A stretch of 64,000 nucleotides of DNA from NCBI RefSeq assembly GCF_016808095.1, contig NC_068973.1, positions 16,240,501 to 16,304,500 of the forward strand, given 5' to 3'. Both the position numbers and the translations under genes were made by a program. The notes beneath the pieces were generated by a model. It was given only the letters and a program-made list of their open reading frames with translations. It had not been told where the DNA came from and did no database searches. Below are positions 39,507-51,320 of the stretch, one piece after another (position 1 is the stretch's first letter; each line of letters opens with the position of its first letter). The stretch is from Vigna angularis. Its lineage: Eukaryota > Streptophyta > Magnoliopsida > Fabales > Fabaceae.

Positions 39507-40131
39507 TTAGCTCTCCATGAAAGGAGTTGAATACACGATGAAAGAAAAAAGAGAGAGAAGTGGTGAATGCAATGGAAAATGGAAAATGCAAAGAAAAAAG
39601 AGTACACTTACGCCTTTGTTCTCTAAAATTCGAGAGATGAGAAGGGCATATGGAAAATGATAAGAATTATATTTCTTGGCCTTCAACATGGTGTCGGAGA
39701 TGAGTGCTGGCCAATCAATGTGGATGTGATTTAAAATCCCATACAAGAGTATAAGATCTTGCTCCGGAAATTGAGCATGGTTAGTGGCACGAGGACATAG
39801 AAGCCACACAATGAAGAAGTGGATCATTCGTTCCTCAACCTTGAATCCGCCAACTAGCAACTATCGACGGTTGGTTTGTTGTTCAGGATGGCACAAAAAG
39901 GATTGAAAGGCGAGGAGACGATTGAAGTCCGAGACGCCAAGATGGACTTTGACAACATCATCCCAGATTGTGAGTTGTGCGACATTCGTCCAGACGTCAT
40001 CATCCAAAATGATTGAGACTCCTTTCACTTTTGTTGTGATGATTCCGTCACGATAATGCAGATTGAAGTAGAAGACACAGATAAGATCTGGGTAGATGCA
40101 CCCCTTTGGCAGGACGTTGAAATTCACCCAT
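39507..40131 (-). pseudogene. Envelope-like / putative plant transposon domain ORF, broken
   Basis: A minus-strand frame open from near 40131 to 39507 except for one TAG at 39861-39863. Recognisable family motifs are FNVLPKGCIYPDL, VKGVSIILDDDVW, then LLVGGFKVEERMIHF, CPRATNHA, LNHIHIDWPALI and YHFPYALLISRI. Proteins with these motifs are annotated in legumes as 'putative plant transposon protein' or 'envelope-like' and often sit 3' of Sirevirus pol, which is the position here. A GTAAGT directly after the ISRILENKG region may be a splice donor, after which the frame looks like LTR DNA. The N-terminus is uncertain: an ATG at 40129-40131 is out of frame with the conserved part. Confidence 0.65.
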
Positions 40132-40250
40132 GAAAGAAATGGACAGAGGGAAACTTGGAAAGAATGAAGAGAAATGAAGAAAACTGGTTCATATTAGAAT
40201 TGAGCTGAGTTTTGGGTGCAAAGGAGTGACCATTATTCGATTATAGGGGG

Positions 40251-40261
40251 ATATTTATAAG
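40251..40261 (-). promoter_or_regulatory. TATA-like box ahead of the envelope-like ORF
   Basis: TTATAAATAT on the minus strand, about 125 bp upstream of the ORF and about 85 bp downstream of the palindrome cluster. Function is inferred. Confidence 0.45.
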
Positions 40262-40339
40262 AAAAATCAAGAAACTAGCCGTTTTGAGCCGTTTATGTCT
40301 GTTAGGATTCGCTACAATGGCTCTATTTTTGAAGCTGGT

Positions 40340-40580
40340 CACGTGATAATCGATTATTGTAAGTGATAATCGATTATCTGCTCAAAGAGTCATTTTCCAG
40401 AATTGTATGATCATCGATTACGGATGAAGATAATCGATTATTTGTTCATAAGTGTCCAGATTTGGGTTTGAGTGAGAATAATCGATTGTTCTATGGGATA
40501 ATCGATTATCTGCGATTAGAGTATTTTGCCAAAGCCAAAAATAATCAATTATTCTTGTGTGATAATCGATTAAAAACACT
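40340..40580. promoter_or_regulatory. Cluster of ATAATCGATTAT palindromes (left)
   Basis: About eight exact or near copies in 240 bp. Palindromic LTR repeats are a known Sirevirus trait; this cluster lies upstream of a TATA-like box, as does the one at 45980-46210. Confidence 0.75.
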
Positions 40581-40619
40581 AAGCTTACGAGAATTGTGAA
40601 AATTTCATAAATCTTGAGC

Positions 40620-43600
40620 CTAAGACACATCTAACACTCCTAAATCTCTTCTAAGCTCGTAGAATTTATCTTTAGGCAGTGCTTTTGTAAAGATATCAGC
40701 TAATTGATGTAAAATATCAATGTATTCTATTTGGCAATCTCCCTTTTGAACATGATCTCTCAAGAAATGATGTAATCTCAATATGCTTTGTTCTTGACAT
40801 TTCAAAGGAATGTGATCAAGGAAGATATCAAAGTCCTCCAATTGCTCTTTCATCCATAAAATTTGGGCACAACAATTGCCAGCAACAATGTATTCAGCTT
40901 CAGTGGTAGACAAGGGTACACAAGCTTGTTTCTTTTAGTGTCAAGACACTAAAGAACAACCTAGAAAGTGACAAGTTCCACTAGTACTTTTCCTATCAAT
41001 TTTACAGCCACCATAATCTGCATCAGAATAACCTATTAAACTAGGTGAAGCATTAAAGGGATACCAAAGTCCAAAAGATGTGGTTCCTTTAAGGTATTTC
41101 AAAATCCTTTTGACAACAATTAAGTGAGATTCCTTAGGACTAGCTTGGTACCTAGCACACACACATACACTTTGCATAATATCTGGTCTACTAGCAGTTA
41201 GATACAGTAAAGATCCTATCATTCCTCTAAACATGGTTTCATTTACTCCTTCACTAGATTCATCCTTATCTAAATAGCAGGAGGTGGCCATTGGTGTGTT
41301 GGCTTCTTTACAAGTATCCATACCAAACTTCTTAAGGACTTCTCTACAATATTTAGTTTGGGAGACAAAGGTTCCCCCATCCATTTGCTTTATTTGCAGT
41401 CCTAAAAAGAAATTCAGCTCACCCATCATAGACATCTCAAACTCACCTTGCATTATATGTTCAAATCCTTCACAAAATGAATCATCTATAGACCCAAAAA
41501 TAATATCATCTACGTACACTTGAACAATCAAGATGTGTTTTCCTACTTTCTTAATAAATAAGGTTGAATCAACCTTTCCTCTACATAAATTATTCTCAAT
41601 CAAGAAGGTACTAAGTCTTTCATACCAAGACCTATGTGTCTATTTAAGACCATACAAGGCCTTTTTCAATTTATAAACATGATCAGGATATTTAAAATCC
41701 TCAAAACCAGGAGGTTGACTAACATAAACCTATTCTTTTATGAAACCATTCAAAAATGTACGTTTCACATCCATTTGATACAATTTAAACTTCATCAAAG
41801 ATGCATAAGCAAGTAACAATCTAATTGCTTCTAACCTGACTACCTGGGCATAAGTTTCATCATAGTCTATACCTTCCTCTTGACAGTAGCCCTTTGCAAC
41901 TAGCCTTGCTTTGTTCTTGGTGATGTTTCCATCTTCATCAAGCTTGTTTCTAAAAACCCACTTTGTTCCAATGATTTGATAATCATCTTGTTTAGGAATG
42001 AGTTCCCAAACATCATTCCTTTCAAATTGATTCAGCTATTCTTGCATAGCAACGCACAATTTATCATCTTGAAGAGATTCTTTTATGTTCTTAGGTTCTA
42101 TCTGAGACACAAAAGCTACTGTTAAGCAGAAATTATTAAGATTGTGTCTAGTAGTTACCCCTTTTGATATATCTCCAATGATATTGGCCAGAGAAAGTCC
42201 TCTTGGTTGTTGATAGCTTTTAGGATCAACCACTTGATGATCAACTTGTGTTTCTGGACGATAGTTTTCATTTAGATACATCTCTTCAAGAGCTTCCCTC
42301 AAATAATCCTCATCACCTGCAATTGGTTTATTTGACTCAAGAGGGTTCACCTCAAGGTCCACAATTTCATCGAAGACAATATGCATTGATTCTTCTATTA
42401 AAGAATAACCTAAGAAGATTGCTTCATCAGATTTAACATCAAATTTACCTAGATTATCTTTACCATTATTCAATACAAAGCATTTGCATCCAAAGATTTT
42501 CAAATGAGACACATTTGGTTTTCTACCGCTAAACAAGTCATAGGGAGTTAGCTTAAGAATAGGCCTAATAAGCATCCTGTTCAACACATAACAAGCAGTA
42601 CTAACTGCATCAGCCGAAAAGTATTTTGGTACATTAGATTCATTTAAAACAGTCCTAGCGAATTCTTCTAATGATCTATTTTTCCTTTCAACAACACCAT
42701 TTTGTTGGGGAGTTCTTGGTGCAGAAAAATTATGAGCAATTCCATGTTTTTCACAAAACTTTTCAAAGGATTCATTTTCAAATTCACCACCGTGATCACT
42801 TCTCAAAGTTTTGATTTTCAAATCCTTTTCATTTTGAACACGTTTTGGAAATGATTTGAATGCTTTAAAAGCTTCACTTTTTAACTTTAAAAAGAATGTC
42901 CAAGTAAACCTAGTGTAATCATCAACTATCACAAGAACATAGTAGTTTCCACCAAAACTTTTAATTCTAGATGGACCAAACAAGTCCCATATGCAAAATT
43001 TTGTTTTACCTTTTGACATACAGAGCATATTTTGTCTTTTTCAAATTTAAATTTTGGCAAACCAATCACAAGATCTTTTGAAATCAATTTATTCAAATGT
43101 TGCATGTGAATATGTGCAGCTCTTTTATGCCATAGCCAAGGATTTTCCTCTTTAGCAACCACACATGTTATACTATGACTAGATGCACTTTAAATATCAA
43201 TCAAGTAAATGTTATTATGCCTAACACCTTGCAAAATAATATCAGTAGAATTTTTAAAGTATACAGTGCATTTATCACTTTCAAAAGTTACCTTGAGACC
43301 CTTGTCACATAATTGGCTTATGCTTAGGAGGTTGTGTTTAAGACCTTAAAGATATAGCACATCCTTTATTGTTAGTGTGTTTCCTCCTCCAATGTCTCTA
43401 GTTCCAATGATTCTACCTTTGTTGTTATCCCCATAGGTCACAAATCCTTGCTTTTTCTTTTCAAAAGATATGAACCTTTTCTTGTCACCGGTCATGTGTC
43501 TTGAACAACCACTGTCAAGATACCACAATAACTTCTTTGGCTTAGTAGGTTCCTACAAAACAAATTAGCAAGAATTTAGGTCCTCAATTTCATTATGGGT

Positions 43601-45263
43601 CCTTGGGGTTAGTTCATGCAAACATACATCATTTCATAAGTTTAACCCAAGCATATTTACCATTTGGAACACCAAAATGTTTGATGTTGCATTTGTGTGA
43701 GGTATGACCATGTTTCAAGCAGTAAAAACAACAAACCTCACGCACTTTATTTTTCACAAAAGTCCCTTTTTCTACCCAAACTCTACGAGTTCTTTTCACT
43801 TTAGACTTTTTGTATTGATGCATGTTTCCATTTCTAGCATTGCTTCTTTTAAAGTTTGTTTTAGCATGTGAATTAGGCTTGGTTGCCTTCGCAAGTAAGT
43901 TCTAAAAAATGTCAATATCAAACATATGACTCTTACACGATGGACATTCAACAGGTTGTACTATAGCATTAGATTCAGACAATTTAGTTTCTAGATTACT
44001 AACTTTGTTTCTCAAAACAACTTCATCATCTAGAACTTTTCCATACTTCAATTTCAATTCATTATGTTCTTTCTTTAACTTTTTATAAGCAGCATCAAGT
44101 TTTTCAGATTCATTTAGCAATTCAAGAAATTCCTTTTGTAAATCAATTTCATCACTTAACTCTAAACTAGAACCACTTACTTGGCTTCCAGCATCTTCTG
44201 AGTCTGCCATTAAGCACATATTAGCTTCTTCATCTGAATCGCTTGAGCTTGAAGAACTAGAAGCATTTTCTTCCCAAGCTATGTAAGCTTTCTTCTTCTT
44301 TGGAAACTTTCTTTCCTTCTTTTCTTCACTTTTCTTATTCTTAGGACAATCATTCTTCACATGTCCTCTTTCTCCACATCCATAGCATTTGACGCTTGAT
44401 GGAGATCCTTGATTATCTTTCCTTTCTCCATGGTATTTGTCTTTTCCTTTCTCTCATAAATTTTGCAAACTTCTTAATCATAAGGCTCATTTTTTCCTCA
44501 TCGTCATCGGAATCATCATCCTCAATTCTTTTAGAACTTTTTCCTATTGAGATTTCAGACTTGAAGGCAAGCGTCTTTCTTTTGCCTTGATCCTCTTCTA
44601 TAGTTAATCTTCTCAACTCAAGCTCGTGCTCACGAAGCTTCCCAAAGAGAATCACCATTGACATCTGAGTGAGGTTTTGAGACTCCAAGATGGCAGTCAC
44701 CTTTGGTTGCCAAGACTTGTCCAATGATTTCAATATTTTCACATTCAATTCATCAGTGTCAAAATTCTTACCCAAACTTGTCAAGTGGTTTACAATGTGA
44801 GTGAAATGCTTTTAGACATCAGAGATTGTTTATCCAGGTTGCATTCTGAACATCTCATACTCTTGGATGAGTGTGTTCTTCCTTGCACGTTTCACGTCAT
44901 CTGTACCCTCATGTGTGACTCTGAGGACCTCCCACATCTCTTGTGCTGTCTTACACACTAAAATTCTAATAATCCATCAAGTACCACAGCAGATGAAATA
45001 ATATTGCGAGCCTTAATGTCAAATTGAGCTCGTTTATTTTCTTCAGCAGTCCAGTTAAAGTATGGTTTTTCTACTTCTACACCATCAACAATACTTTTAG
45101 GAATATATGGACCATTTTGTACGGCTTCCCAGATGCCTCTGTCAACAGACCCCATAAAGATTTCCATTATGACTTTCCAGAATGCATAGTTATCACCAGT
45201 AAAAAGTGGTGGTCAGTTGATGGAAGCACCTTCGGCATACACTTGAGTTTGATGACCGGCCAT
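40620..45263 (-). pseudogene. Sirevirus (Ty1/copia) gag-pol, decayed
   Basis: Polyprotein of a copia element on the minus strand, in order. The gag starts at ATG 45261-45263, soon hits a stop, and shows CYGCGERGHVKNDC near 44350-44400 followed by a Ser/Asp-rich stretch and a second CFYCLKHGHTSHKC knuckle (43629-43823). Protease YLDSGCSRHMTG lies at about 43500. Integrase: WHKR..H and CSVC zinc region (42929-43162), then core with VDDY, LRSDHGGEFEN and PQQNGVVERKN (42036-43028). RT: YVDDIIFGS intact at about 41510 (40941-41603). RNase H: STTEAEY (40620-40913), separated from RT by two stops within three codons. Several frameshifts and stops occur, so it is not functional. The double zinc knuckle, long gag and palindromic LTR point to the Sirevirus clade. 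Confidence 0.9.
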
Positions 45264-45295
45264 TTTCGCAAAAGTTTAAAAGAATATCAAAGAAA

Positions 45296-45307
45296 GCTCT
45301 GATACCA
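45296..45307 (-). other. Primer-binding site of the Sirevirus
   Basis: TGGTATCAGAGC on the minus strand, complementary to the 3' end of initiator tRNA-Met, two bases inside the LTR edge at 45310. Confidence 0.88.
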
Positions 45308-45619
45308 ATTGTCGAAACAATCGGTACCATTATAGAGTCACACAGCGGAATAAATCATGATAACGGAAAGCGTGTTCGGTCAAATTCGTATTAAGATGGT
45401 CCATTTTAGAAAATCAATTTTCTTAGAGAAAATTTATCAAACAGTTTATGAGCATAAAATGTAAAGAGTGTAGGGAGTAGAAAAGTTCAACACAAAATTT
45501 TTATCCTGGTTCGAATCAAAAGATTCTATGTCTAGTTGTTAATCACAATAAAAAGTGATTAATGTTTTCACTAAAATCAATTTCACAGATTTACAATAGA
45601 GTGAATGAAACAATAAGAT

Positions 45620-45760
45620 AGAACCTTCCTTCGACGAACAAACCGGAAGGATGCTTCCTTCGACCAACGAACCAGAAGCGATCAATCTACACTTTCCTTC
45701 GACCAACGAACCAGAACAGTGCAGAAACAGTCTTCCCTCAACCAACGAACTGGAAGAACA
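45620..45760. repeat. Imperfect tandem repeat in the Sirevirus LTR
   Basis: Four spaced copies of CTTCGACCAACGAACCAGAA-like sequence at about 45630, 45657, 45693 and 45733. Confidence 0.8.
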
Positions 45761-45979
45761 GTAGCATTGCCAACTCGAAGAGAACCGCTCCGACCTTTGA
45801 CCCACAAAGCGCGAGCTTCACCTATTCACGAGACCAAACAATGCAATAAACTAGCTTTTTGGAACTTCCTTATATCACACTCTATTTTCAAAAAGCTCAA
45901 AGTTAACCCTCTATGGGTTTTGGAAAACTTATATATAGGCAACTGGTCTGAGTTTAGAAAAGAAAGATTACAACTGCCA

Positions 45980-46210
45980 CTGATAATCAATTATTGTTAG
46001 TGATAATCGATTATTTATGTCTGTTACAGGGATTTCAGAAAGTAATAATCGATTGTCCTGAGGAATAATCGATTATTCCAGAGACTTGTGCAGTTCTCAT
46101 TAGGACCAGTTGATAATCGATTATTTGAAGAAATAGTCGATTATTCCAGAGCGAAATGCTTTTTCCAAGAGTGCTCATAATAATCGATTATAGCTTCACA
46201 TAATCGATTC
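45980..46210. promoter_or_regulatory. Cluster of ATAATCGATTAT palindromes (right)
   Basis: About eight exact or near copies in 230 bp of U3-like LTR DNA, ending some 50 bp upstream (minus-strand sense) of a TATA-like box. Confidence 0.8.
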
Positions 46211-46360
46211 AATGCGCAACTTAACTAAAGATACAAGATTTTATAAGTTTTACATATTCAAAAACTTTGCTAATACATTTATATTCTACAAAGTGCTTTT
46301 ACAACAATTATAACAGCTTCTTCAAGTCTATCTTCATGCAGCATCATCAAAATTGTTTAT

Positions 46361-47049
46361 CTTCAAATTTACCAATGCTCCTCATTAGTAACAAAATCAA
46401 AAGACTTGGAACCTGAAACCCAAAACACATAACCAGAATCCCCAAAACATAGGAAAACACATAGGTCTTAGGAAATAGAAAAACATCTAGGATATAACAC
46501 CCAAATGCTTAATGCTTATAATACCCGAAAACAATATATGTTGAGACAATGTCTTTGACAAATTATATTAGAAGACTTAATTATTAAAATGTGTAAGAAA
46601 TCTTAAGCAAGCTAAACATTATCTATATAAAAAAAAGACAAAAGCTAAATAAGTGTTTACTTGACTAAATGATGCCATGAGCTTAACAAGTACCTCATCT
46701 TATGATGAAGTATATATCTACGCTTGGTATCTTTAAAGAAAAGAACTAAATTGTAAAATGCTACCTAATGGTAGAGAATCAAAAGCACTTTGTTGTTCTA
46801 AGCAAGCATTACATGACATTAAATACTCAACATTCAAAAACAACAAAAGTGATATCTAATCAGAAGTAGGTAATAGGAAAGACATTCACAGAATGTTCTC
46901 TTCCTAGAAAATAGTGACATAAAGCCCGTGTAGGTATAAACCTTAAAGAAGTAAAACACTCAAAGGCTCTCAAGCCAAAGTAATAACAAGACACAAGAAT
47001 AAGAACCTTAAAACGAAAGATAAAAACACTAAATAAAAATGAGATCTGC

Positions 47050-47080
<31 letters not shown>

Positions 47081-47299
47081 CTTGTGCAGGACAATCTTTA
47101 CGAATGTTCATCTTATAGATGCTAGAATGAATGTAAGTATGAGACAAAGAGGATTGCTGATCGGACTATCAAAAGTTATGCCAAAAGATAAGTCAAGATC
47201 ACCTTTGATAAAAGCTCTGAAAAGCATATCTATTTTGACAAAGACTCAATGCTATGACTAACACCTATATAAATAGCTAGAAAGAAACAAATCTCAAGA
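46361..47299. other. Repetitive AT-rich DNA
   Basis: No gene seen. Contains an (AT)13 microsatellite at 47050-47076. Looks like decayed LTR sequence. Confidence 0.45.
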
Positions 47300-48150
47300 A
47301 AAGCTTCATCAAACGGTCATATTGTAAAATCTCAAGACAAGCATCGTCACAACGACTATATCCTCAAGGTGTATAAATAGAAGACATAAGAAAGAAAAAG
47401 ATGATGATGAGAGGAGAGAAAATATGAAGGTATGAAGATATCTCATCATCCATTGAGCGAGGAAATCTCTTTAAGCTATCAATGCTAAATAACTTATATT
47501 AGAGAAAAGGAGAAAGACAAGAGGTCAAGAAAATAAGAACACTCTTAAGCTTCATCAAGATATCCACTTGAAGAAAGAAGATAAAGTGATAGAGAAACAC
47601 GAAAAAACTTTATTGTAATATTTGCTTGTGTTTATCACATGAGAGAAAGTGAGAGAAGAGAAAAGTAAAGCATCCCTCTAGTACTTCAATGATTACATGC
47701 TTACTTATGTAAGGAGAGAAAAATAGAGAGATGAGAGAAACACCTGTGAGCGTTTAGATTGTTTTTTATTGTACTCAAATCCTCTTTGTGAGAGTTATAG
47801 TCTAAACGACTTGTAAGCAATCTATGATTCCAATTTTGGAGAGAATCATAACACTTATAACTTAACTCTAAAAGGTTTGGGAAATCTAGGCGAGATCGTC
47901 TAGTACCGGCAGTGGTGCGAATACTCAACTGATCTAGGGTAACTGAAGGTTATTCGTTGATTAGGAATACTAGAACTGGTGAAGAATACTGCACAACTAG
48001 GAATGCGTGAAACTCAAGGAAATCTCGGCGGATTGCTGAGTACCATGACTGGTGCTAATAATCAAGGAAATCTTGGCGTGTTGCTGGGTACCAAGAGTGG
48101 TGCTAATACTCAAGGAAATCTCGGTTGGTTATTGAGTACCAAGAGTGATG
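47300..48150 (+). repeat. LTR-like segment with imperfect internal repeats (copy 3)
   Basis: A GAGA-rich leader at 47640-47750, then four imperfect repeats of about 50 bp (CAAGGAAATCT(C/T)GG...GAGTACCAAGAGTGG) between 47880 and 48150. It runs straight into copia pol at 48151. Confidence 0.6.
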
Positions 48151-50274
48151 CAAGTCTTTGGATGTGTTGTTTTTGTTCACTCTCATCATCCTAACCGTGG
48201 TAAATTAGATCCTAGAGCTCTTAAATGTGTCTTTATTGGGTATCCTTCTAATAAAAAAGGGTACAAATGTTATCATCCTCAGAGTTGTCGCGTCTTGATC
48301 ACCATGGATGTCACCTTTCATGAAACACAATCCTTTTATGTTAGTCCACCACTTTACTGGGAGAAAGCACTTGAAGTGGATGAACTCTCCTTCTTTTCAT
48401 TACCATGTTTGTCTTTGCAGGATGCCCAAGACTTGAGCAATGAAACTACCATAGTCCACAGTGAGGAAGAAGAGGAAGAAGACATATTTTTTGGTAAAAA
48501 ATATGAAATAAGAGAACAACCCACTTCGACTCTCGAGCAAGAAAAATTGTCTAATCTGGAGGTAAGGATCCCTGAAGATATCAATGTGGAGGAGGTAAGT
48601 ATTACTGAGGATTTACCCATTGCATTGAGAAAGGGAAGAAGATCATGTGCTAAATATCATATTTCTCAGTATGTTTGCACTAACAATCTCTTTGATAAGC
48701 ACAAAAGTTTTATTGCTGCCATTGATGCCACAAAAATTCCTACCTCAATCCAGGAGGCCATGAAACTTGAACATTGGAATCAAGCCATGAAAGAAGAGAT
48801 GAATGCATTATAAAGAAATTCAACTTGGGAGATTGTTGATAAGTCAAGAGACAAGAAGGTAGTAGGGTGTAGATGGATATTCACAGTGAAACATAAGGCA
48901 GATGGGATAATAGAAAGTTATAAAGCTAGATTGGTGGCAAAAGGATATACCCAAACATATGGGATTGATTATGAGGAGACATTTGCCCCAATGGCAAAGA
49001 TGAATACAGTTCGAGTTATTCTCGCTTTGGTTGCCCATTTTGGATGGGACTTACAGCAGTTGGATGTGAAGAATGCCTTTCTTCATGGAAATCTAGATGA
49101 GGAAGTGTACATGGAGATTCCGCCAGGTTTTGAAGTGAAAAATGAAAGAAACAAGGTATGCCTCTTGAAGAAAGCATTGTATGGTCTTAAGTAATCCGCT
49201 AGAGCATGGTTTGAAAGATTTACAAAAGCAATGGTTTCCTTGGGATACAGACAAAGCCAAGGAGATCATACTCTATTCATAAAGCACTCTTCTATAGGTA
49301 AAATCACTTTATTGCTTGTCTATGTGGATCATATGATTATTGCAGGAGATGATGAAACAGAAAAATTGGCATTAAAAGAAAAATTGACAGCTCTATTTGA
49401 AATGAAAGACCTAGGAAAACTCAAATATTTTCTTAGAATAGAGGTTGCCTACTCCAAGAACGAAATTTTCATCTCTCAAAGGAAATATGTACTTGATCTC
49501 CTCAAAGAAACAGGAAAGCTGGGATGTAGAACCTCAACAGTTCCTATAGAACAAAATCACAGAATTGGAAGTGAAGAAAGTGCTCCTGTAGAGAAGGCCC
49601 AATATCAAAGGTTGGTGGGAAAATTGATTTATCTATCACACACAATACCAAACATTTCTTATGCAGTTAGTGTAGTGAGTCAATTTATGCATGATCCAAG
49701 AAAGAGACACATGCAAGTAGTTGACAAAATTGTCCAATACTTGAAGTCAAGTATAGGAAAGGGGCTATTATTCAAAAGAGAAGACACATTCACTATGAAG
49801 ATATATACTGATGCTGACTATGCAGGTTCTATTACTGACAGAATATCTACTTTTGGGTATTGTGTATTTCTTGGAGATAGTCTGGTAACATGGAGAAGCA
49901 AAAAGCAAGATAGAGTATCTCGTTCTAGTGTAGAAGCTGAATTTCGAGCCCTTGCTCAAGGAATGTGTGAAGGACTCTGGATGAAAATCATTTTGGATGA
50001 TCTTAAAGTCAAAGTGGAGAACTCGGTGCAACTACACTGTCACAATAAGTCTGCTATGAGTATAGCCCATAATCCAGTACAACATGACAGAACCAAACAC
50101 ATTGAAATTGACAGACATTTCATCAAAGATAATCTTGACAAAGGCTTTGTGATTACAACTCATGTTCCTACAGAACTTCAAATAGCAAATATTTTTACAA
50201 AAGGGCTTCCTCCGAGTAGATTTCAAGATCTTATAGGCAAGTTGGGAATGATTGATATTCATTTACCAACTTGA
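48151..50274 (+). pseudogene. Ty1/copia pol, 5'-truncated (Ale/Retrofit type)
   Basis: The C-terminal half of a copia polyprotein in one continuous frame. It begins at the end of integrase (VFGCVVFVH...LKCVFIGYPSNKKGYKCY), followed by a linker with an acidic run, the RT ([45 protein letters not shown]) and RNase H (YTDADYAGS, SSVEAEFRALAQG, ending at a TGA). Two in-frame TAA codons occur near 48811 and 49192. The RT catalytic YVDD reads YVDH, so polymerase activity would be lost even without the stops. Gag, protease and the integrase core are missing; the join at about 48150 is to unrelated LTR-like DNA. Confidence 0.9.
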
Positions 50275-50281
50275 GGGAGAG

Positions 50282-50514
50282 TGTTGTAATTTGAGATAAT
50301 ATCTTTAGAATCTTCCTAATTAGAGGAAATAGATACATAATCTTTTATTTTATTTTATTTTTTCTAGTTTTTCTAGTTTCTCTATTTCCCTTTTTAGGAG
50401 AACTAGATTATTACAAATACCTGGTATGACAATGTATTTTTTATGATTGAGAATAATAAAAATAAATCTTATTTTCTACTTGTAGTTTCTCAAATCATGG
50501 TTCAACTTTTAGCA
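50282..50514 (+). repeat. 3' LTR of the truncated copia element
   Basis: Begins TGTTGTAATTTGAG right after a GAGGGAGAG polypurine tract that follows the stop codon. T-rich with AATAAAAATAAA near 50455. The right edge is uncertain (50492 or 50514). Confidence 0.65.
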
Positions 50515-50666
50515 TCGAATGTTACATGTTTTCTTTAACCTATTGTTGACTTATTTGATCTACTTTAGTTTTTCCAAACATGTTTATTCCCTTGAACTGA
50601 AATTGGCCTTCATTGTTTCCATTATGTCCTTTACGAATTAATTATCCTTTAGATTGAGACACCAAA

Positions 50667-50732
50667 ATGAAAATTGCGCTTGATGCTGCAAGAGGCTTTC
50701 ATACCTTCACGAAGACTCGCAATCCTGTGTAA
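50667..50732 (+). pseudogene. Possible receptor-like kinase fragment
   Basis: Twenty-two codons whose first part, MKIALDAARG, matches the start of kinase subdomain VIa in plant receptor-like kinases (often followed by LEY(I/L)H). The match is short and stops at a TAA; it may be chance. Confidence 0.28.
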
Positions 50733-51039
50733 TTAACTTTTAGAAATGTTACCCTTAGCAACTTAATTGTATATTTATTTACAGTATGAAGATCAACTAC
50801 GATACATGTGACGGTTAATTTATTTAGATGTTCATACTTAACTTTATCCATCCTTGTACATAGTTTCATATTATTAAAACAAAGAATATATTCAGTTATG
50901 TATGTTTATTATGTTACATTTTTTAAGTACTTTATGATTGATATATGCAATGCAATGCATAAGCTATAAAAGATAATCGGTTCTTATTATTTGATAATTT
51001 GGCAATTATGTTTTACTCTTATAAGCTATATGAACTCCT

Positions 51040-51320
51040 TGCTATTGGGTGTAGATGTGAGTATTACGTACAAATTTATCCGTAGGAAATTACATACGGG
51101 TTTATTTATAAGTAATTACATACAAATTTATTTGTAAGTAATTATTTACAATTTATCTATAGATATATTATTTACGGATTTATTCGTAGGTAAATAACAT
51201 ATGACTATTATCTATGAATTTTTATCCGTAGATAATTCATAGGTAATATTATTTTACTTACAGATTTTGTGACTTACCTACAGATTTTGGTTGCAAGTAA
51301 TGATCTTTTTTATTGTAGTG
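51040..51320. mobile_element. Right end of another CACTA-type element
   Basis: Ends ATTGTAGTG (51312-51320; minus strand CACTACAATAAAAAAG). The 240 bp inside hold repeated (A/T)TCCGTAG(G/A)(T/A)A and TAAGTAATTA motifs like CACTA subterminal repeats. No matching left end was found, so it is truncated. Confidence 0.5.

Larger units (their letters stand above)
45310..46360 (-). repeat. 5' LTR of the minus-strand Sirevirus
   Basis: The inner edge is at 45310 (plus strand TGTCGAAACAATC) next to the primer-binding site. It contains a TATATATA at about 45931, the palindrome cluster 45980-46210 and a small tandem repeat at 45620-45760. The outer edge near 46360 is estimated; no second LTR copy was found for comparison. 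Confidence 0.65.
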
